From contig JAGVYH010000066.1 of assembly GCA_018303325.1 (NCBI GenBank), positions 1 through 45,966 on the forward strand: DNA of 45,966 nt, given 5' to 3'. The translations under genes were made by a program, and so were the position numbers. Of this stretch, positions 31,569 through 40,330 are shown one piece after another. Positions within the stretch are counted from its first letter, which is position 1; each line of letters opens with the position of its first letter. The stretch is from Candidatus Woesearchaeota archaeon. GTDB lineage: Archaea > Nanobdellota > Nanobdellia > Woesearchaeales > DSVV01. The notes below the pieces were generated by a model that saw only the letters and a list, made by a program, of their open reading frames with translations, had not been told where the DNA came from and made no database searches.

Positions 31569-31589
31569 TTAGTGTATACTATACACTAA
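31569..31589. promoter_or_regulatory. Operator 1 upstream of pncB, perfect 21-bp palindrome
   Basis: TTAGTGT-N7-ACACTAA with a perfectly symmetric spacer (ATACTAT), so the whole 21 bases form an odd-centred palindrome. It overlaps the inferred transcription start. Most likely the binding site of the NrtR-like protein (inference from position and symmetry). Confidence 0.75.
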
Positions 31590-31622
31590 GATAAACAACA
31601 AATAGGTTATGTTGTAAAAGAG

Positions 31623-31643
31623 TTAGTGTCTATTTAACACTAA
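31623..31643. promoter_or_regulatory. Operator 2 upstream of pncB, same arms
   Basis: TTAGTGT-N7-ACACTAA again, with the arms identical to operator 1 but an asymmetric spacer (CTATTTA). Centre-to-centre distance is 54 bp, close to five helical turns, allowing two dimers on one DNA face. It lies in the transcribed leader. Confidence 0.75.
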
Positions 31644-31816
31644 GAAGAAAAAGGAGAGGATAAACACCGAAAAACACCAATTAAACAAAAACCACAATTA
31701 AACCAAATCAAACAAAAACCCCATTCAAGGAATAATAAAGAAACCAAAATTAAACAATATAAAAAAATTAAAGAAAAATAAGCGGTAAACAAAATAAACA
31801 AACAAGGTGACCAAAA

Positions 31817-33382
31817 ATGGTTGTGAACAATCAAACAAACAGCAAAACAATGCTTACTGATTTGTATCAATTAACTATGATGGCAGCATATCTTGATAAT
31901 GGCAAAGAAGAAGATATTGCAACATTTGACATGTTTATTAGAACCCTTCCAGAAAATTGGGGCTACTTTATTGCCAATGGTATAGAAGATGCAGTTGATT
32001 ATATTATTAATATTGAATTCACTGAAGAAGATATTGAGTATTTAAGAAAGCAGGGTACATTTAAAGAAGAGTTTTTACAATATTTGACCTCTTTTAAGTT
32101 TGAAGGAGAAGTTTATGCAGTAAAAGAAGGTACACCTGTTTTTCCAAACGAGCCAATATTAAGAGTTACTGCGAAAAGGTCTCAGGCGCAATTTATTGAA
32201 AGCGCAATTCTTAACATAATCAATTTTCAGACAATGATTGCTTCCAAAGCAAACAGGATTGTGAATGCAGCATATCCTGCAAAAATAGTAGATTTTGGAT
32301 TGAGAAGAGCACAAGAAGAAGATGGCGGCATGAAAGGCGCAAGAGCAGCATACATAGGCGGTGCAGCTGCTACAAGCAATGTTAAGGCAGGAAAAGAATA
32401 TGGAATTTCAATCAGCGGAACTCATGCGCACAGTTTTGTGATGAGTTTTAATTCTGAAATAGAAGCATTTAGAGCGTATGTAAAAACATTTCCAAACAAT
32501 GCAACTTTGTTGATTGATACTTATGACACATTACAAGGCGCAAGAAATGCAGTTATTATTGCAAAGGAGCTTGAAATAGATGGAAAAAAACTTGGCTCTG
32601 TAAGACTAGATTCTGGTGATTTATGCGATCTTTCAATAAAAGTCAGAAAGATTCTTGACGAGGGGGGATTAAATTATGTAAAACTAGTTGATAATGTAAA
32701 GATATTTGCGAGTAATGATTTAAATGAATACAAAATTGACGACTTGGTAAAAAATGGCGCAAGAATAGATGGCTATGGTGTTGGAACAGAGATGATAACT
32801 GCAAAGCCAGTTGCAGCTGTTTCTGGCGTTTACAAGCTTGTTGAAGATGAGGCAGGTGCAAAAATAAAATTATCGTCTGGAAAAAAGACATATCCTGGAA
32901 AAAAACAGATTTACAGAGTCGAGAATCAAGATGGAACTTATGCTTATGATGTATTAGCTTTAGAGAATGAAGTATTAGAAGATGAAAAAGTTGAAGGAAC
33001 CCTACTGCCACTGTTAGAGCAAGTAGTCTGTGACGGGAAAAGAGTTAGGGAAAGAATCAGCTTAGCGGAGACAAGGGAATATGTGTCAAATTATGTCAAA
33101 AAATTGCCAGACAAACTGAAAAAAGTTAAGGTTTCTGATAAATATGACAAGTATGACGTGAGGATATCAACTGGTTTAAGCGCTCTTATTAATTCATCAA
33201 CAGAAAGGTTTCAAGCTAAAAATACCGCACTTTTTAGTGAAGGACTTAGTGTAAAAAATACAATAATAAATGGTACAACAACATCTGGTACAACGGCCAC
33301 AGCAAAACCAGCAACAGTCCTCGACGCAATGAAAGCAGGATATTCACCTGAACCAGATTGGGGAATGAAGTATGATTTGTGA
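31817..33382 (+). CDS. pncB: Nicotinate phosphoribosyltransferase
   Basis: Converts nicotinate and PRPP to nicotinate mononucleotide, first step of the Preiss-Handler salvage route. The 521 residues contain MLTDLYQLTMMAAYLDNGK, the pattern VDFGLRRAQEEDGGMKGARAA with the catalytic-region residues, ISGTHAHSFVMSF (His), LIDTYDTLQGARNA, VRLDSGDL, FASNDLNEYKI and DGYGVGTEMIT. The C-terminal tail from about 460 is lineage-specific and T/A-rich. A Shine-Dalgarno (AAGGTGA) precedes the ATG. First gene of the salvage cluster. Confidence 0.97.
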   Translation: MVVNNQTNSKTMLTDLYQLTMMAAYLDNGKEEDIATFDMFIRTLPENWGYFIANGIEDAVDYIINIEFTEEDIEYLRKQGTFKEEFLQYLTSFKFEGEVYAVKEGTPVFPNEPILRVTAKRSQAQFIESAILNIINFQTMIASKANRIVNAAYPAKIVDFGLRRAQEEDGGMKGARAAYIGGAAATSNVKAGKEYGISISGTHAHSFVMSFNSEIEAFRAYVKTFPNNATLLIDTYDTLQGARNAVIIAKELEIDGKKLGSVRLDSGDLCDLSIKVRKILDEGGLNYVKLVDNVKIFASNDLNEYKIDDLVKNGARIDGYGVGTEMITAKPVAAVSGVYKLVEDEAGAKIKLSSGKKTYPGKKQIYRVENQDGTYAYDVLALENEVLEDEKVEGTLLPLLEQVVCDGKRVRERISLAETREYVSNYVKKLPDKLKKVKVSDKYDKYDVRISTGLSALINSSTERFQAKNTALFSEGLSVKNTIINGTTTSGTTATAKPATVLDAMKAGYSPEPDWGMKYDL

Positions 33383-33430
33383 AATTATTTGTAAAATAAA
33401 AAAGTATAAGCGCAAGATGGAGGCGAGAAG

Positions 33431-34420
33431 ATGAAAGATGAAAACATAAAACAAGGCGAAACATTAAACCAAGTTCAAACATTAAAACAAACAGTTTACG
33501 TCGGTGTAAACATCGACTGGTCTACCTCATTTGTCGATGAGAACGGCGCATTTTATTGCGGGACAACTCAGGAACAAAAAGACCTTACTGCAAAAATAAT
33601 GCAGCACATGGATTTAGTAGTATACACAACAGATTTTCATTCAATAAAAAGTTTAGAGTTTAAGCTGAATGGCGGAATGTGGCCTTTGCATAATGTAGCA
33701 GAGTATAAAAGAATTGGTGCGATAAAAATTAAAGATTATGGTTTGGCAGAAGGAACAACAATCAGCCCAGAACAAACAAAGACAATTGACGATGCAATAG
33801 ATAAAACAAAAGCAGGAATTGTTGTGCCAAGGCATGTTTATTATCAAGACGGCAAAATTGCATTATTTACGCCAAATGAGATAGAAGAGGCATTTGAAGA
33901 AAGAATCATAACACCAGAAGAATTTTGCAGCGAGATGTTCACTTACATCATTGCTCCAAAAACGCATTTTGATGCGACGAGAACAGTGAGTGAGTATTCA
34001 CAGCCATCACCAAGTATTAAACTATCAGCAGATGTTAACGACGCAGTTAAAAAAATACCAGACAGAGAATATACTGTTTTTGATTTAATCACAGCCAAAT
34101 ACCCTCAGGACAGCTATAACCTTGTATTTGTAAACACAGGTGTTGTCGAGAACATTTGCAGGCATTATACATCAACAGGATTAAGGCAGATGTTTCCGTA
34201 TGCAAGAGTAATTAATCTTGAAGGCGCGACAACAGAGCTTGCAGGGATTGGCTTAGGATTTGAAGACAAGCTTCAAGTGAAAGATGCCTGCACTAGAATT
34301 TCTAAAGACATTGGTGTCGAATACAAAACAGCAGAAGCGCTTATTGAAGAGATAAAAGAACAAAGAGCGCAATGCCATAAAGAATGTACACACGAAATTA
34401 GTAACTCTGGAGGTGTCTAA
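33431..34420 (+). CDS. pncA: Divergent nicotinamidase-like (isochorismatase-fold) protein
   Basis: Probably hydrolyses nicotinamide to nicotinate, feeding pncB. The 329-residue chain keeps a catalytic-type Asp (D29 in VNIDWSTSFVD), a metal triad D68-x-H70-x16-H87 (TTDFHS, then GGMWPLHNV), and a Cys (C243) in FVNTGVVENICRHYTSTG at the nucleophile position. The catalytic Lys is not clearly placed; VVPRHVYY has Arg in that region. An insert of some 60-80 residues (about 140-220) makes it longer than the usual 180-210. It follows pncB by 48 bases and ends one base before nadE, inside an operon. The substrate may differ because of the insert and Lys change. Confidence 0.72.
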   Translation: MKDENIKQGETLNQVQTLKQTVYVGVNIDWSTSFVDENGAFYCGTTQEQKDLTAKIMQHMDLVVYTTDFHSIKSLEFKLNGGMWPLHNVAEYKRIGAIKIKDYGLAEGTTISPEQTKTIDDAIDKTKAGIVVPRHVYYQDGKIALFTPNEIEEAFEERIITPEEFCSEMFTYIIAPKTHFDATRTVSEYSQPSPSIKLSADVNDAVKKIPDREYTVFDLITAKYPQDSYNLVFVNTGVVENICRHYTSTGLRQMFPYARVINLEGATTELAGIGLGFEDKLQVKDACTRISKDIGVEYKTAEALIEEIKEQRAQCHKECTHEISNSGGV

Positions 34421-34421
34421 A

Positions 34422-35375
34422 ATGTCAGATAAATCTCTTGAAAGAAAAATATTGCTGCCAGAAATGAATTCTGAGCAAGCTGCAATAGAAATAGGCGAAT
34501 TTGTTGTAACCCAAGTTCTTTCACATTCCTCGACTGGATGTGTGATTGGCTTGTCAGGAGGAGTTGATTCAACAGTAACTGCTGCCTTGATAAAAAAAGC
34601 GTTTGATAGATACAATTCATCTGTTAGTGCAGATAATCAAAAAAAGCAATTAGAGGTTGTCGGATACATCCTTCCATCAGACACAAATAATCCTGAAGAT
34701 ACAAAAGATGGAATCAGTGTTGCTGAAAGATTGGGAATTAGGCATGAAGTGCATAGTATAGAAAAAATAGTTGAAGCATTCCAGTCAACAAACCCAGAAG
34801 CATTGGCTGTAAAATACGACAAAGGCAATCTTATGTCGAGAATAAGAGCGAATGTTCTCTCGACAAAAGCAGCAACTGAGAACAAAACATTAGCTGGAAC
34901 TGGAAATAAAGACGAGGATTTTGGCATAGGATATTACACATTATTTGGCGACGGAGCAGTGCATATCAGCCCTATCGGCAATTTATCAAAAAGATTAGTC
35001 AGGCAAATTGCTTGTTATTTTGGTTTTGAAGAGATAGCAAAAAGAATCCCAACTGCAGGATTAGAGCCAGGACAAACTGATTACAAAGATTTAGGCTACG
35101 ACTATGATGTTGTTGAGTTGGTTTCTGAAGGATTCAGCCAAGGCTTTACACGAGAAGAGCTTATTGTTCATTCACAAGTAAAGCCAATTATCGAGCGCCA
35201 GATTAAACAGTATGAATCTATGTACTGCCATAAAAAATTCAATTCTGTTAGGGAAGTTGTTGACGATATTGTTAGAAGGCATTATATCGCAGACGAGAAA
35301 GCAAAGATAATTCACCCGCCAATCGCTCCAGTTACATTAACATATGGTGCATTGACATACCGACGAGACAAATGA
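34422..35375 (+). CDS. nadE: NH3-dependent NAD synthetase
   Basis: Amidates nicotinate adenine dinucleotide to NAD using ATP and ammonia. Visible motifs: [19 protein letters not shown] (ATP pyrophosphatase loop), [48 protein letters not shown] in segments, [17 protein letters not shown], and [18 protein letters not shown]. No glutaminase domain, so ammonia-dependent. Its ATG follows GGAGGTG and overlaps nothing but lies one base past the previous stop. Length is normal. Ends ten bases before the next start. Confidence 0.97.
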   Translation: MSDKSLERKILLPEMNSEQAAIEIGEFVVTQVLSHSSTGCVIGLSGGVDSTVTAALIKKAFDRYNSSVSADNQKKQLEVVGYILPSDTNNPEDTKDGISVAERLGIRHEVHSIEKIVEAFQSTNPEALAVKYDKGNLMSRIRANVLSTKAATENKTLAGTGNKDEDFGIGYYTLFGDGAVHISPIGNLSKRLVRQIACYFGFEEIAKRIPTAGLEPGQTDYKDLGYDYDVVELVSEGFSQGFTREELIVHSQVKPIIERQIKQYESMYCHKKFNSVREVVDDIVRRHYIADEKAKIIHPPIAPVTLTYGALTYRRDK

Positions 35376-35385
35376 GGTGATACAA

Positions 35386-37083
35386 ATGAAAGCTCACAGA
35401 ACAATATCAACGATACCAACAAGACCAGCTGAAGGAGAAGAATCATCTTATACACCAAACCATATAACAAACCAAACAATCGACTGCATCTTTGACATTA
35501 ATGGCAGCCATATTGTTCTGATTAAAAGAAACCATGAGCCATTTGAGAATTATTGGGCGCTTCCGGGCGGAAGGCAAAACATTGGCGAGACATTGGAAGA
35601 AACAGTTGTGCGGGAGATTGAGGAAGAAACAGGAATAAACTTAGAATTACTTAAAGACAAATTTCCTTTCCCATTAAGTGTTTTTGACCAAGAAACTTTT
35701 CTAGATCAAGTAAGAACATATCATTCAGGAGAAGATCCAAGAGGAGGAAACACAACTGTTTACGCAGTTCAGTTTCATGGTGATGTAAAAGATATTGAAA
35801 AAAAGTTGAGAAATGGTGATGATGCAAAAGAGATAGGAATATTTGACAAGCGTTCTCTCCCAGAATTAGCATTTGATCACAAAAGATTCATAGAAGAATA
35901 TTTTCACTTTTTCAAGAAATACAAAAATCCAATTCCGACAACAGACATTATAATTGAGTATGCTGATGAAACTAAAGATGATGTAACAAAAAAAGGTGTG
36001 GGCAAAAAAGGTATTGTTCTAATCACCAGAAAGAATCCACCACACGGATTAGCAATACCAGGCGGGTTTGCAGAGTTAGGATTAAGTTTAGAAGAGAACG
36101 CAGTAAAAGAGGCAAAAGAAGAGACAGGATTAGATATAACTATTGAAAATCCTAACAGGCCTTTTGTTTATTCTGACCCAAAACGAGATCCTCGTGGACA
36201 TATAATCAGCAATACTTATTATGCTAAAGGTCATGGTGTGCTTAAAGCAGGTGACGACGCTAAAACTGCAAGAGTGTATTCAATTGGTGAATGTATTGAA
36301 CTTATTGGAAAAGGAACCCTTAGAGAAGGAAATGTAAGAGAAGGGGAAAGAGGAAAAGAAAATAAAGAGGAAGTAAAATTAGCCTTTGACCACGAGAAGA
36401 TTCTCAGAGATTATCTTGAATATAAAGGATATTTAGATAAAAAAGCAGAAGGAAAGAAAACTTACACAAGAATAGGAGTTATCGGCAGGTTTAAGCCATT
36501 TCATCTTGGTGCATTTACAATGCTTGAAGCAATGTGCGAGAGTGCAGAGCATGTTGTAATCGGCATTGGTAGCGCAGGTCAAAATTATAAATATAATTTG
36601 AGAAATCCGTTTACCCCGCAAGAAACAAAGGAAATGATTGATGCTGCATTGTCGCCAAAGTTTTCTAATTATGAAATTGTTGAGATTCCTGATTTTGCTC
36701 ATATCCCTGAATACAAAGATGGAAAGAAATGGGTGCAGGAAATTACTGCAAATTATGGAGCTCTTGATGGTTTTGTTTCTGGAGATAATTATGTGATTGA
36801 TTTACTCAAACAGCATTACAACATAATACATTCCTCTGACATGATTCCTAAAGAAAAATGGATTTACATCAAAGGAAGCATGGTAAGGGCTGAGATGGCA
36901 AGAGGTGGAGATGCATGGAAAGCATATGTGCCAAAAGAAGTAGCAGATTACATCTGCAAGAATAAACTCGACGAGAGATTTAGGAAAGAATTTGGGCTTG
37001 AAACATTAAGCACATTTGCAGATATGAAATATATGCGTCAAGAATCATCTGCGCAGGAAAAAGCGCATACAATGGAAGTGTGA
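35386..37083 (+). CDS. Nudix-Nudix-NMN adenylyltransferase fusion
   Basis: 565 residues in three parts. Nudix 1 (about 30-180) has [20 protein letters not shown] then ETGI, a full Nudix box. Nudix 2 (about 195-340) has [20 protein letters not shown] then ETGL, with Lys in place of the box Arg. The C-terminal NMNAT (about 365-540) is archaeal NadM-like: [35 protein letters not shown] and [15 protein letters not shown]. It would join NMN or NaMN to ATP, while the Nudix parts may clear ADP-ribose or damaged dinucleotides. Bacterial NadM-Nudix proteins have a single Nudix domain after NMNAT; two before it is unusual. GAGGTGA precedes the ATG; upstream GTG at 35377 rejected. Confidence 0.92.
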   Translation: MKAHRTISTIPTRPAEGEESSYTPNHITNQTIDCIFDINGSHIVLIKRNHEPFENYWALPGGRQNIGETLEETVVREIEEETGINLELLKDKFPFPLSVFDQETFLDQVRTYHSGEDPRGGNTTVYAVQFHGDVKDIEKKLRNGDDAKEIGIFDKRSLPELAFDHKRFIEEYFHFFKKYKNPIPTTDIIIEYADETKDDVTKKGVGKKGIVLITRKNPPHGLAIPGGFAELGLSLEENAVKEAKEETGLDITIENPNRPFVYSDPKRDPRGHIISNTYYAKGHGVLKAGDDAKTARVYSIGECIELIGKGTLREGNVREGERGKENKEEVKLAFDHEKILRDYLEYKGYLDKKAEGKKTYTRIGVIGRFKPFHLGAFTMLEAMCESAEHVVIGIGSAGQNYKYNLRNPFTPQETKEMIDAALSPKFSNYEIVEIPDFAHIPEYKDGKKWVQEITANYGALDGFVSGDNYVIDLLKQHYNIIHSSDMIPKEKWIYIKGSMVRAEMARGGDAWKAYVPKEVADYICKNKLDERFRKEFGLETLSTFADMKYMRQESSAQEKAHTMEV

Positions 37084-37183
37084 GAATTAATTTATGATTT
37101 GAGAATAATATGTGCTGATGTTATAAAACGAAAAAAGAGGAAGAAAACAAATCTGTAAAGATAAACACAAGGAGGTTTTGAAA

Positions 37184-37975
37184 ATGGCAACTATTGGCAA
37201 TTATCACGTCGGGAAATTAATTAGTGAAGGTGGCTTTGCATATATATACCACGCTCAACATATGGTGTTGGAAGAGCTTGCATGCGTCAAGCAAACAAAG
37301 ACTGATTCAATAGATCATGGGGAATTGCTAAGACAGGAAGCTAAGATATTGTGGAAATTAAATGAGCACCATTCTATACCGCACGCTAAAGATTTTATGA
37401 GAATAAAAGATGGGAGTCACGTAATGATTATGGATTATATCGACGGAAAAACCTTGGATAGCTTAATCCCTGATAATTCAAGAATGCATCCAGAGGATGT
37501 TTGTTCGATTACTGAAAGACTGCTTGATGCATTGTTTTATTGCCATTACAAGGGTGTTGTCCACAGCGACATAAAGCCAGGAAATGTGATAGTTGAGCCA
37601 AAAAAGCGTGACATTAAGCTGATTGACTTTGGGTTGTCTGTCTACAAGCCAAAAAGTTCGACGAAACCATTAGGATATACAGAGGCATTTGTCGCACCCG
37701 AAATTTTAGAAGGCAAGCCACCAGTTCCTGAAACAGATCTTTATGGTGCAGGAATTGTTATGTTATATGCGCTTGGCGGAAATGCAATTACAAAAGAATT
37801 TCCTTCAGACATACCTATTCCTATTAAGGATTTTTGCAATGCATTGCTAAGATACAACCCAATGGACAGGCCAAATTGGGAAAAAGTGAATTTGGTTAAA
37901 GCGCTTTCAGATGTGAGACAGGAAGTATTTGGCAGACGACATACTGATGCCTATGCTAAAACAAAAATGAGTTAA
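37184..37975 (+). CDS. Hanks-type Ser/Thr protein kinase
   Basis: A 263-residue cytoplasmic kinase with no membrane or extra domain. Key residues are intact: ISEGGFAYIY (Gly loop), CVKQT (ATP Lys), RQEAKIL (helix C Glu), VVHSDIKPGN (catalytic loop, HSD in place of HRD), LIDFGLS (metal Asp), FVAPEIL. The C-terminal tail of 15 residues is polar. GGAGG precedes the ATG at 37184. It lies between the NMNAT fusion and a vWA gene on the same strand, suggesting a regulatory kinase for the NAD enzymes or the vWA partner (inference). Confidence 0.92.
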   Translation: MATIGNYHVGKLISEGGFAYIYHAQHMVLEELACVKQTKTDSIDHGELLRQEAKILWKLNEHHSIPHAKDFMRIKDGSHVMIMDYIDGKTLDSLIPDNSRMHPEDVCSITERLLDALFYCHYKGVVHSDIKPGNVIVEPKKRDIKLIDFGLSVYKPKSSTKPLGYTEAFVAPEILEGKPPVPETDLYGAGIVMLYALGGNAITKEFPSDIPIPIKDFCNALLRYNPMDRPNWEKVNLVKALSDVRQEVFGRRHTDAYAKTKMS

Positions 37976-38090
37976 AATCAAATTTGTATTTTAAAACATG
38001 CTTAACATCTGAATTTGATTTGAAAGAGATTTGAAAAGAATCTGAAAGAAAAAACGCGAAAATAAAGCGAGAACGAAATTAGACAAGATT

Positions 38091-38113
38091 AGAGCTAGCG
38101 ATAGCTCTGGAGG
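38091..38113 (+). promoter_or_regulatory. GNRA-loop hairpin abutting the vWA Shine-Dalgarno
   Basis: AGAGCTA-GCGA-TAGCTCT forms a 7-bp stem with a GCGA tetraloop and is followed at once by GGAGG, the ribosome site eight bases before the vWA ATG. The fold would not hide the ribosome site but could set RNA stability or bind a protein. Confidence 0.5.
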
Positions 38114-38121
38114 ATGAGAAT

Positions 38122-39126
38122 ATGTACAGCTGGGGAGATGATACAAAGAACTGGAAAGATCCAGGAGCATACAAGTATGACTCTGCAAGAGCCCCTTATT
38201 TAGACAAGCTCGCTGCAGATGCAGACAAAAAAGGGCCAAGAACTTATACACGGCCAAATGGCCCAGATATGAAACTGGTGAGCCCAAAGAACAAGATAAT
38301 AACCACAGACAGTGAAAACCCTATTGTGTTTCTTGTCGACGGCACTGGCTCAATGATTGGATGGCCTGCTGAGTTTTTTGACAGAGCGCCATTGTTATAC
38401 CAAACATTATCACAGTACAGGCAGGATGTAGAGATTGCATTTGGTGTAATTGGCGACGTAAACAGCGATAGGTTTCCTTACCAGATAAACAGTTTTGGAA
38501 AAGGGCTAACTCTTGACGACCATATCAAAGCGCTTTACCCCGAAGGTGGTGGTGGCGGGCAAGTTAGCGAGAGTTATGAGTTAGCTGCATACCACATTTT
38601 GAACAATTGCAAAACACCAAAAGCAAAATCACCTTTCTTGTTTGTGTTTGGCGACGAGAAGTTTTACGAAATAGTTACCCAAAAGCAAGCAGAGCATTTC
38701 CTAGGCATAAAACTGGAGGGAGAAGTAAGCTCCAAGGATGTATGGAAGGCATTAAACCAAAAATTCAATCTGTTCTATCTCCAAAAGCCATACGGGCACG
38801 GAAACGAAGGAATAACCCAAGAAGTTAAACAATACTGGGCTGATGCAATTGGCATACAGCATATCGTCGACATTCCAAGCGCTGACCGTGCAGTAGACGT
38901 TGCAATGGCAATTGTTGCAAGATATTGGGGCCAGTTTGGCGACTTCAGCAAAAGTATGCTTGCAAGACAAGACAGCAGAACAGTTGGAAAAGTAGTGGAC
39001 TCAATTAGGTACATACCTGCTCCTGACCCAAATGCATCCGGCAAATCTTTGCTTGTTGACAAAGGTAGTAAGGGAAGCAAAGGTAGCAAAATAAAAATGA
39101 GCAGAAGACTAGACGATGACACATAA
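38122..39126 (+). CDS. von Willebrand factor A domain protein
   Basis: 334 residues. The vWA fold spans about 65-290: IVFLVDGTGSM is the MIDAS loop (D-x-T-x-S form), DVEIAFGVIGD and a Gly-rich turn PEGGGGGQVSES supply further metal residues, and FLFVFGDEKF the last strand. N-terminal 60 residues are polar and may extend the fold. The C terminus has a GSK tandem repeat and basic tail. No signal, so cytoplasmic. It follows the kinase gene by 146 bases. In the Ter-type TerY-P systems a vWA, a kinase and a PP2C phosphatase go together; I see no phosphatase here. Confidence 0.85.
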   Translation: MYSWGDDTKNWKDPGAYKYDSARAPYLDKLAADADKKGPRTYTRPNGPDMKLVSPKNKIITTDSENPIVFLVDGTGSMIGWPAEFFDRAPLLYQTLSQYRQDVEIAFGVIGDVNSDRFPYQINSFGKGLTLDDHIKALYPEGGGGGQVSESYELAAYHILNNCKTPKAKSPFLFVFGDEKFYEIVTQKQAEHFLGIKLEGEVSSKDVWKALNQKFNLFYLQKPYGHGNEGITQEVKQYWADAIGIQHIVDIPSADRAVDVAMAIVARYWGQFGDFSKSMLARQDSRTVGKVVDSIRYIPAPDPNASGKSLLVDKGSKGSKGSKIKMSRRLDDDT

Positions 39127-39277
39127 ACAATAAACAGTTTACGTTCGCGTTTGATGTTCGACATAAAATGGTTTACGTATGACCTTTGACATAGGTTTGA
39201 CGTCGTGTCTAACATCTAAACGTCAACGACGTCTTACGTCTAACATCATAATTAAATAATCACAGCGAGGTGAGAAA
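39127..39277. promoter_or_regulatory. ACGT-rich intergenic region with direct and inverted repeats
   Basis: The spacer has many ACGT cores, GACGTCGT/ACGACGTC as an inverted repeat (39199-39233), and GTCTAACATC twice (39207, 39238). It may carry regulator sites for the pyruvate-kinase-like gene; GCGAGGTGA near its end is the Shine-Dalgarno. Confidence 0.35.
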
Positions 39278-40198
39278 ATGAGTATAGGAGCAATTGTTAC
39301 CATACCACCTTATGCGCCTTTTATTAGAGAGGTGGCTCGACATCAAATAGTATCCGGTCTTAGATTAAATACTGTGATGCCTATCAAAGGCCCGCTTGAA
39401 GACATGCTTAAGCGATTAGATGATGAAACAAAAAATGCAGGCAACAAAGAATTGTGGATTGACTTAAAATGCAGACAACTGCGAGTTAAAGAATATTGGG
39501 TTCCGCCATACACAGAAATAAAAATAAGCCACAACATAAAAGTTGAAACACCAGTGACAGCATATTTTAGCGACGGAAATGAGCAGGCAACTGTTGTAGA
39601 AGTGGATGGTGACAGGCTCATTATGCTTGAAGGGCCAAAAAGGGTTGTTGGACCAGGCGAGTCAATTAACATTGTTCACCCGTCGCTTTCAATTGAAGGG
39701 TTTTTGACAGAAACTGACAAGCGCTATATTGAATCTGCGTGTAAGGTTGGCATTCATAATTACATGCTTTCTTTTACAGAAATGCAGGAAGACATAGAAG
39801 CGCTGTACAAGCTTGATGCAGAAGCAAAGACTGTTGCAAAGATTGAATCGCAAAAAGGCATGAATTATGTTAAACAGGTATGTGGTGAAAATAAAGGTGT
39901 TAAGCCAAGATTAATGGCAGCAAGAGGAGATTTGTACGTCGAGCTGTCAAAACCGCATGAGATAATTGATGCAGTTGAAACAATCCTCAAGAAAGATAAA
40001 GATGCTATTGTTGCTTCAAGATTGTTTAATTCATTTTCACATAGCCTTGAACCGACGTGCAGTGATATAAGTGATGTGGATAATTTGCTTAGAATGGGGT
40101 ATAAAACATTCATGTTAGGAGATGATATTTGTATGAGAAGGGAATCCCTGCTTTCAGCATTAAATCTGTTTAGTGCAATGGCTGAGAGATATGTTTGA
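39278..40198 (+). CDS. Pyruvate-kinase-like barrel protein lacking the C-terminal domain
   Basis: 306 residues that align in order with the A and B domains of pyruvate kinase: SGLRLNTVMP (substrate Arg), LWIDLKCRQLRVKEY, a B-domain-like beta segment (about 90-140), LTETDKRYIESACKVGIHNYMLSF, TVAKIESQKGMNYV (PEP-site Lys and metal Glu), MAARGDLYVEL (metal Asp), VASRLFNSF in place of ATQMLESM, PTCSDISDVDNLLRMGYKTFML. The allosteric C domain is absent. Catalysis is possible but some substrate positions differ, so the real substrate is unknown. It sits between the vWA and nadK genes. Confidence 0.75.
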   Translation: MSIGAIVTIPPYAPFIREVARHQIVSGLRLNTVMPIKGPLEDMLKRLDDETKNAGNKELWIDLKCRQLRVKEYWVPPYTEIKISHNIKVETPVTAYFSDGNEQATVVEVDGDRLIMLEGPKRVVGPGESINIVHPSLSIEGFLTETDKRYIESACKVGIHNYMLSFTEMQEDIEALYKLDAEAKTVAKIESQKGMNYVKQVCGENKGVKPRLMAARGDLYVELSKPHEIIDAVETILKKDKDAIVASRLFNSFSHSLEPTCSDISDVDNLLRMGYKTFMLGDDICMRRESLLSALNLFSAMAERYV

Positions 40199-40232
40199 AA
40201 AGATTAATTTGTACGAAAGTTAATCTTTTTTT
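40198..40232 (+). terminator. Hairpin plus T7 after the pyruvate-kinase-like gene
   Basis: AAAAGATTAA and TTAATCTTTT pair across a 12-base loop and end in a run of seven T. It begins at the stop codon. It likely ends the long upstream transcript, making nadK a separate unit. Confidence 0.65.
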
Positions 40233-40260
40233 GAATATCTTTAAAAAAGGTGTATGATTT

Positions 40261-40322
40261 CCTTTAAACCTTAAAATACCTTTAAACGTAAATATCATTA
40301 AAAGTAAATACCATTAAACGTG
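40261..40322. repeat. Imperfect tandem repeat upstream of nadK
   Basis: Four consecutive units of 16-18 bases related to CCTTTAAACGTAAATA occupy the promoter region. They may be regulator sites or simply a degenerate A/T repeat; the TTTAAA cores might also serve as TATA-like boxes. Confidence 0.6.
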
Positions 40323-40330
40323 AGGGGAAT

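Noticed and set aside
37084-37183. Further NrtR-type operator before the kinase gene
   Set aside because: I found no TTAGTGT/ACACTAA arms in this spacer.
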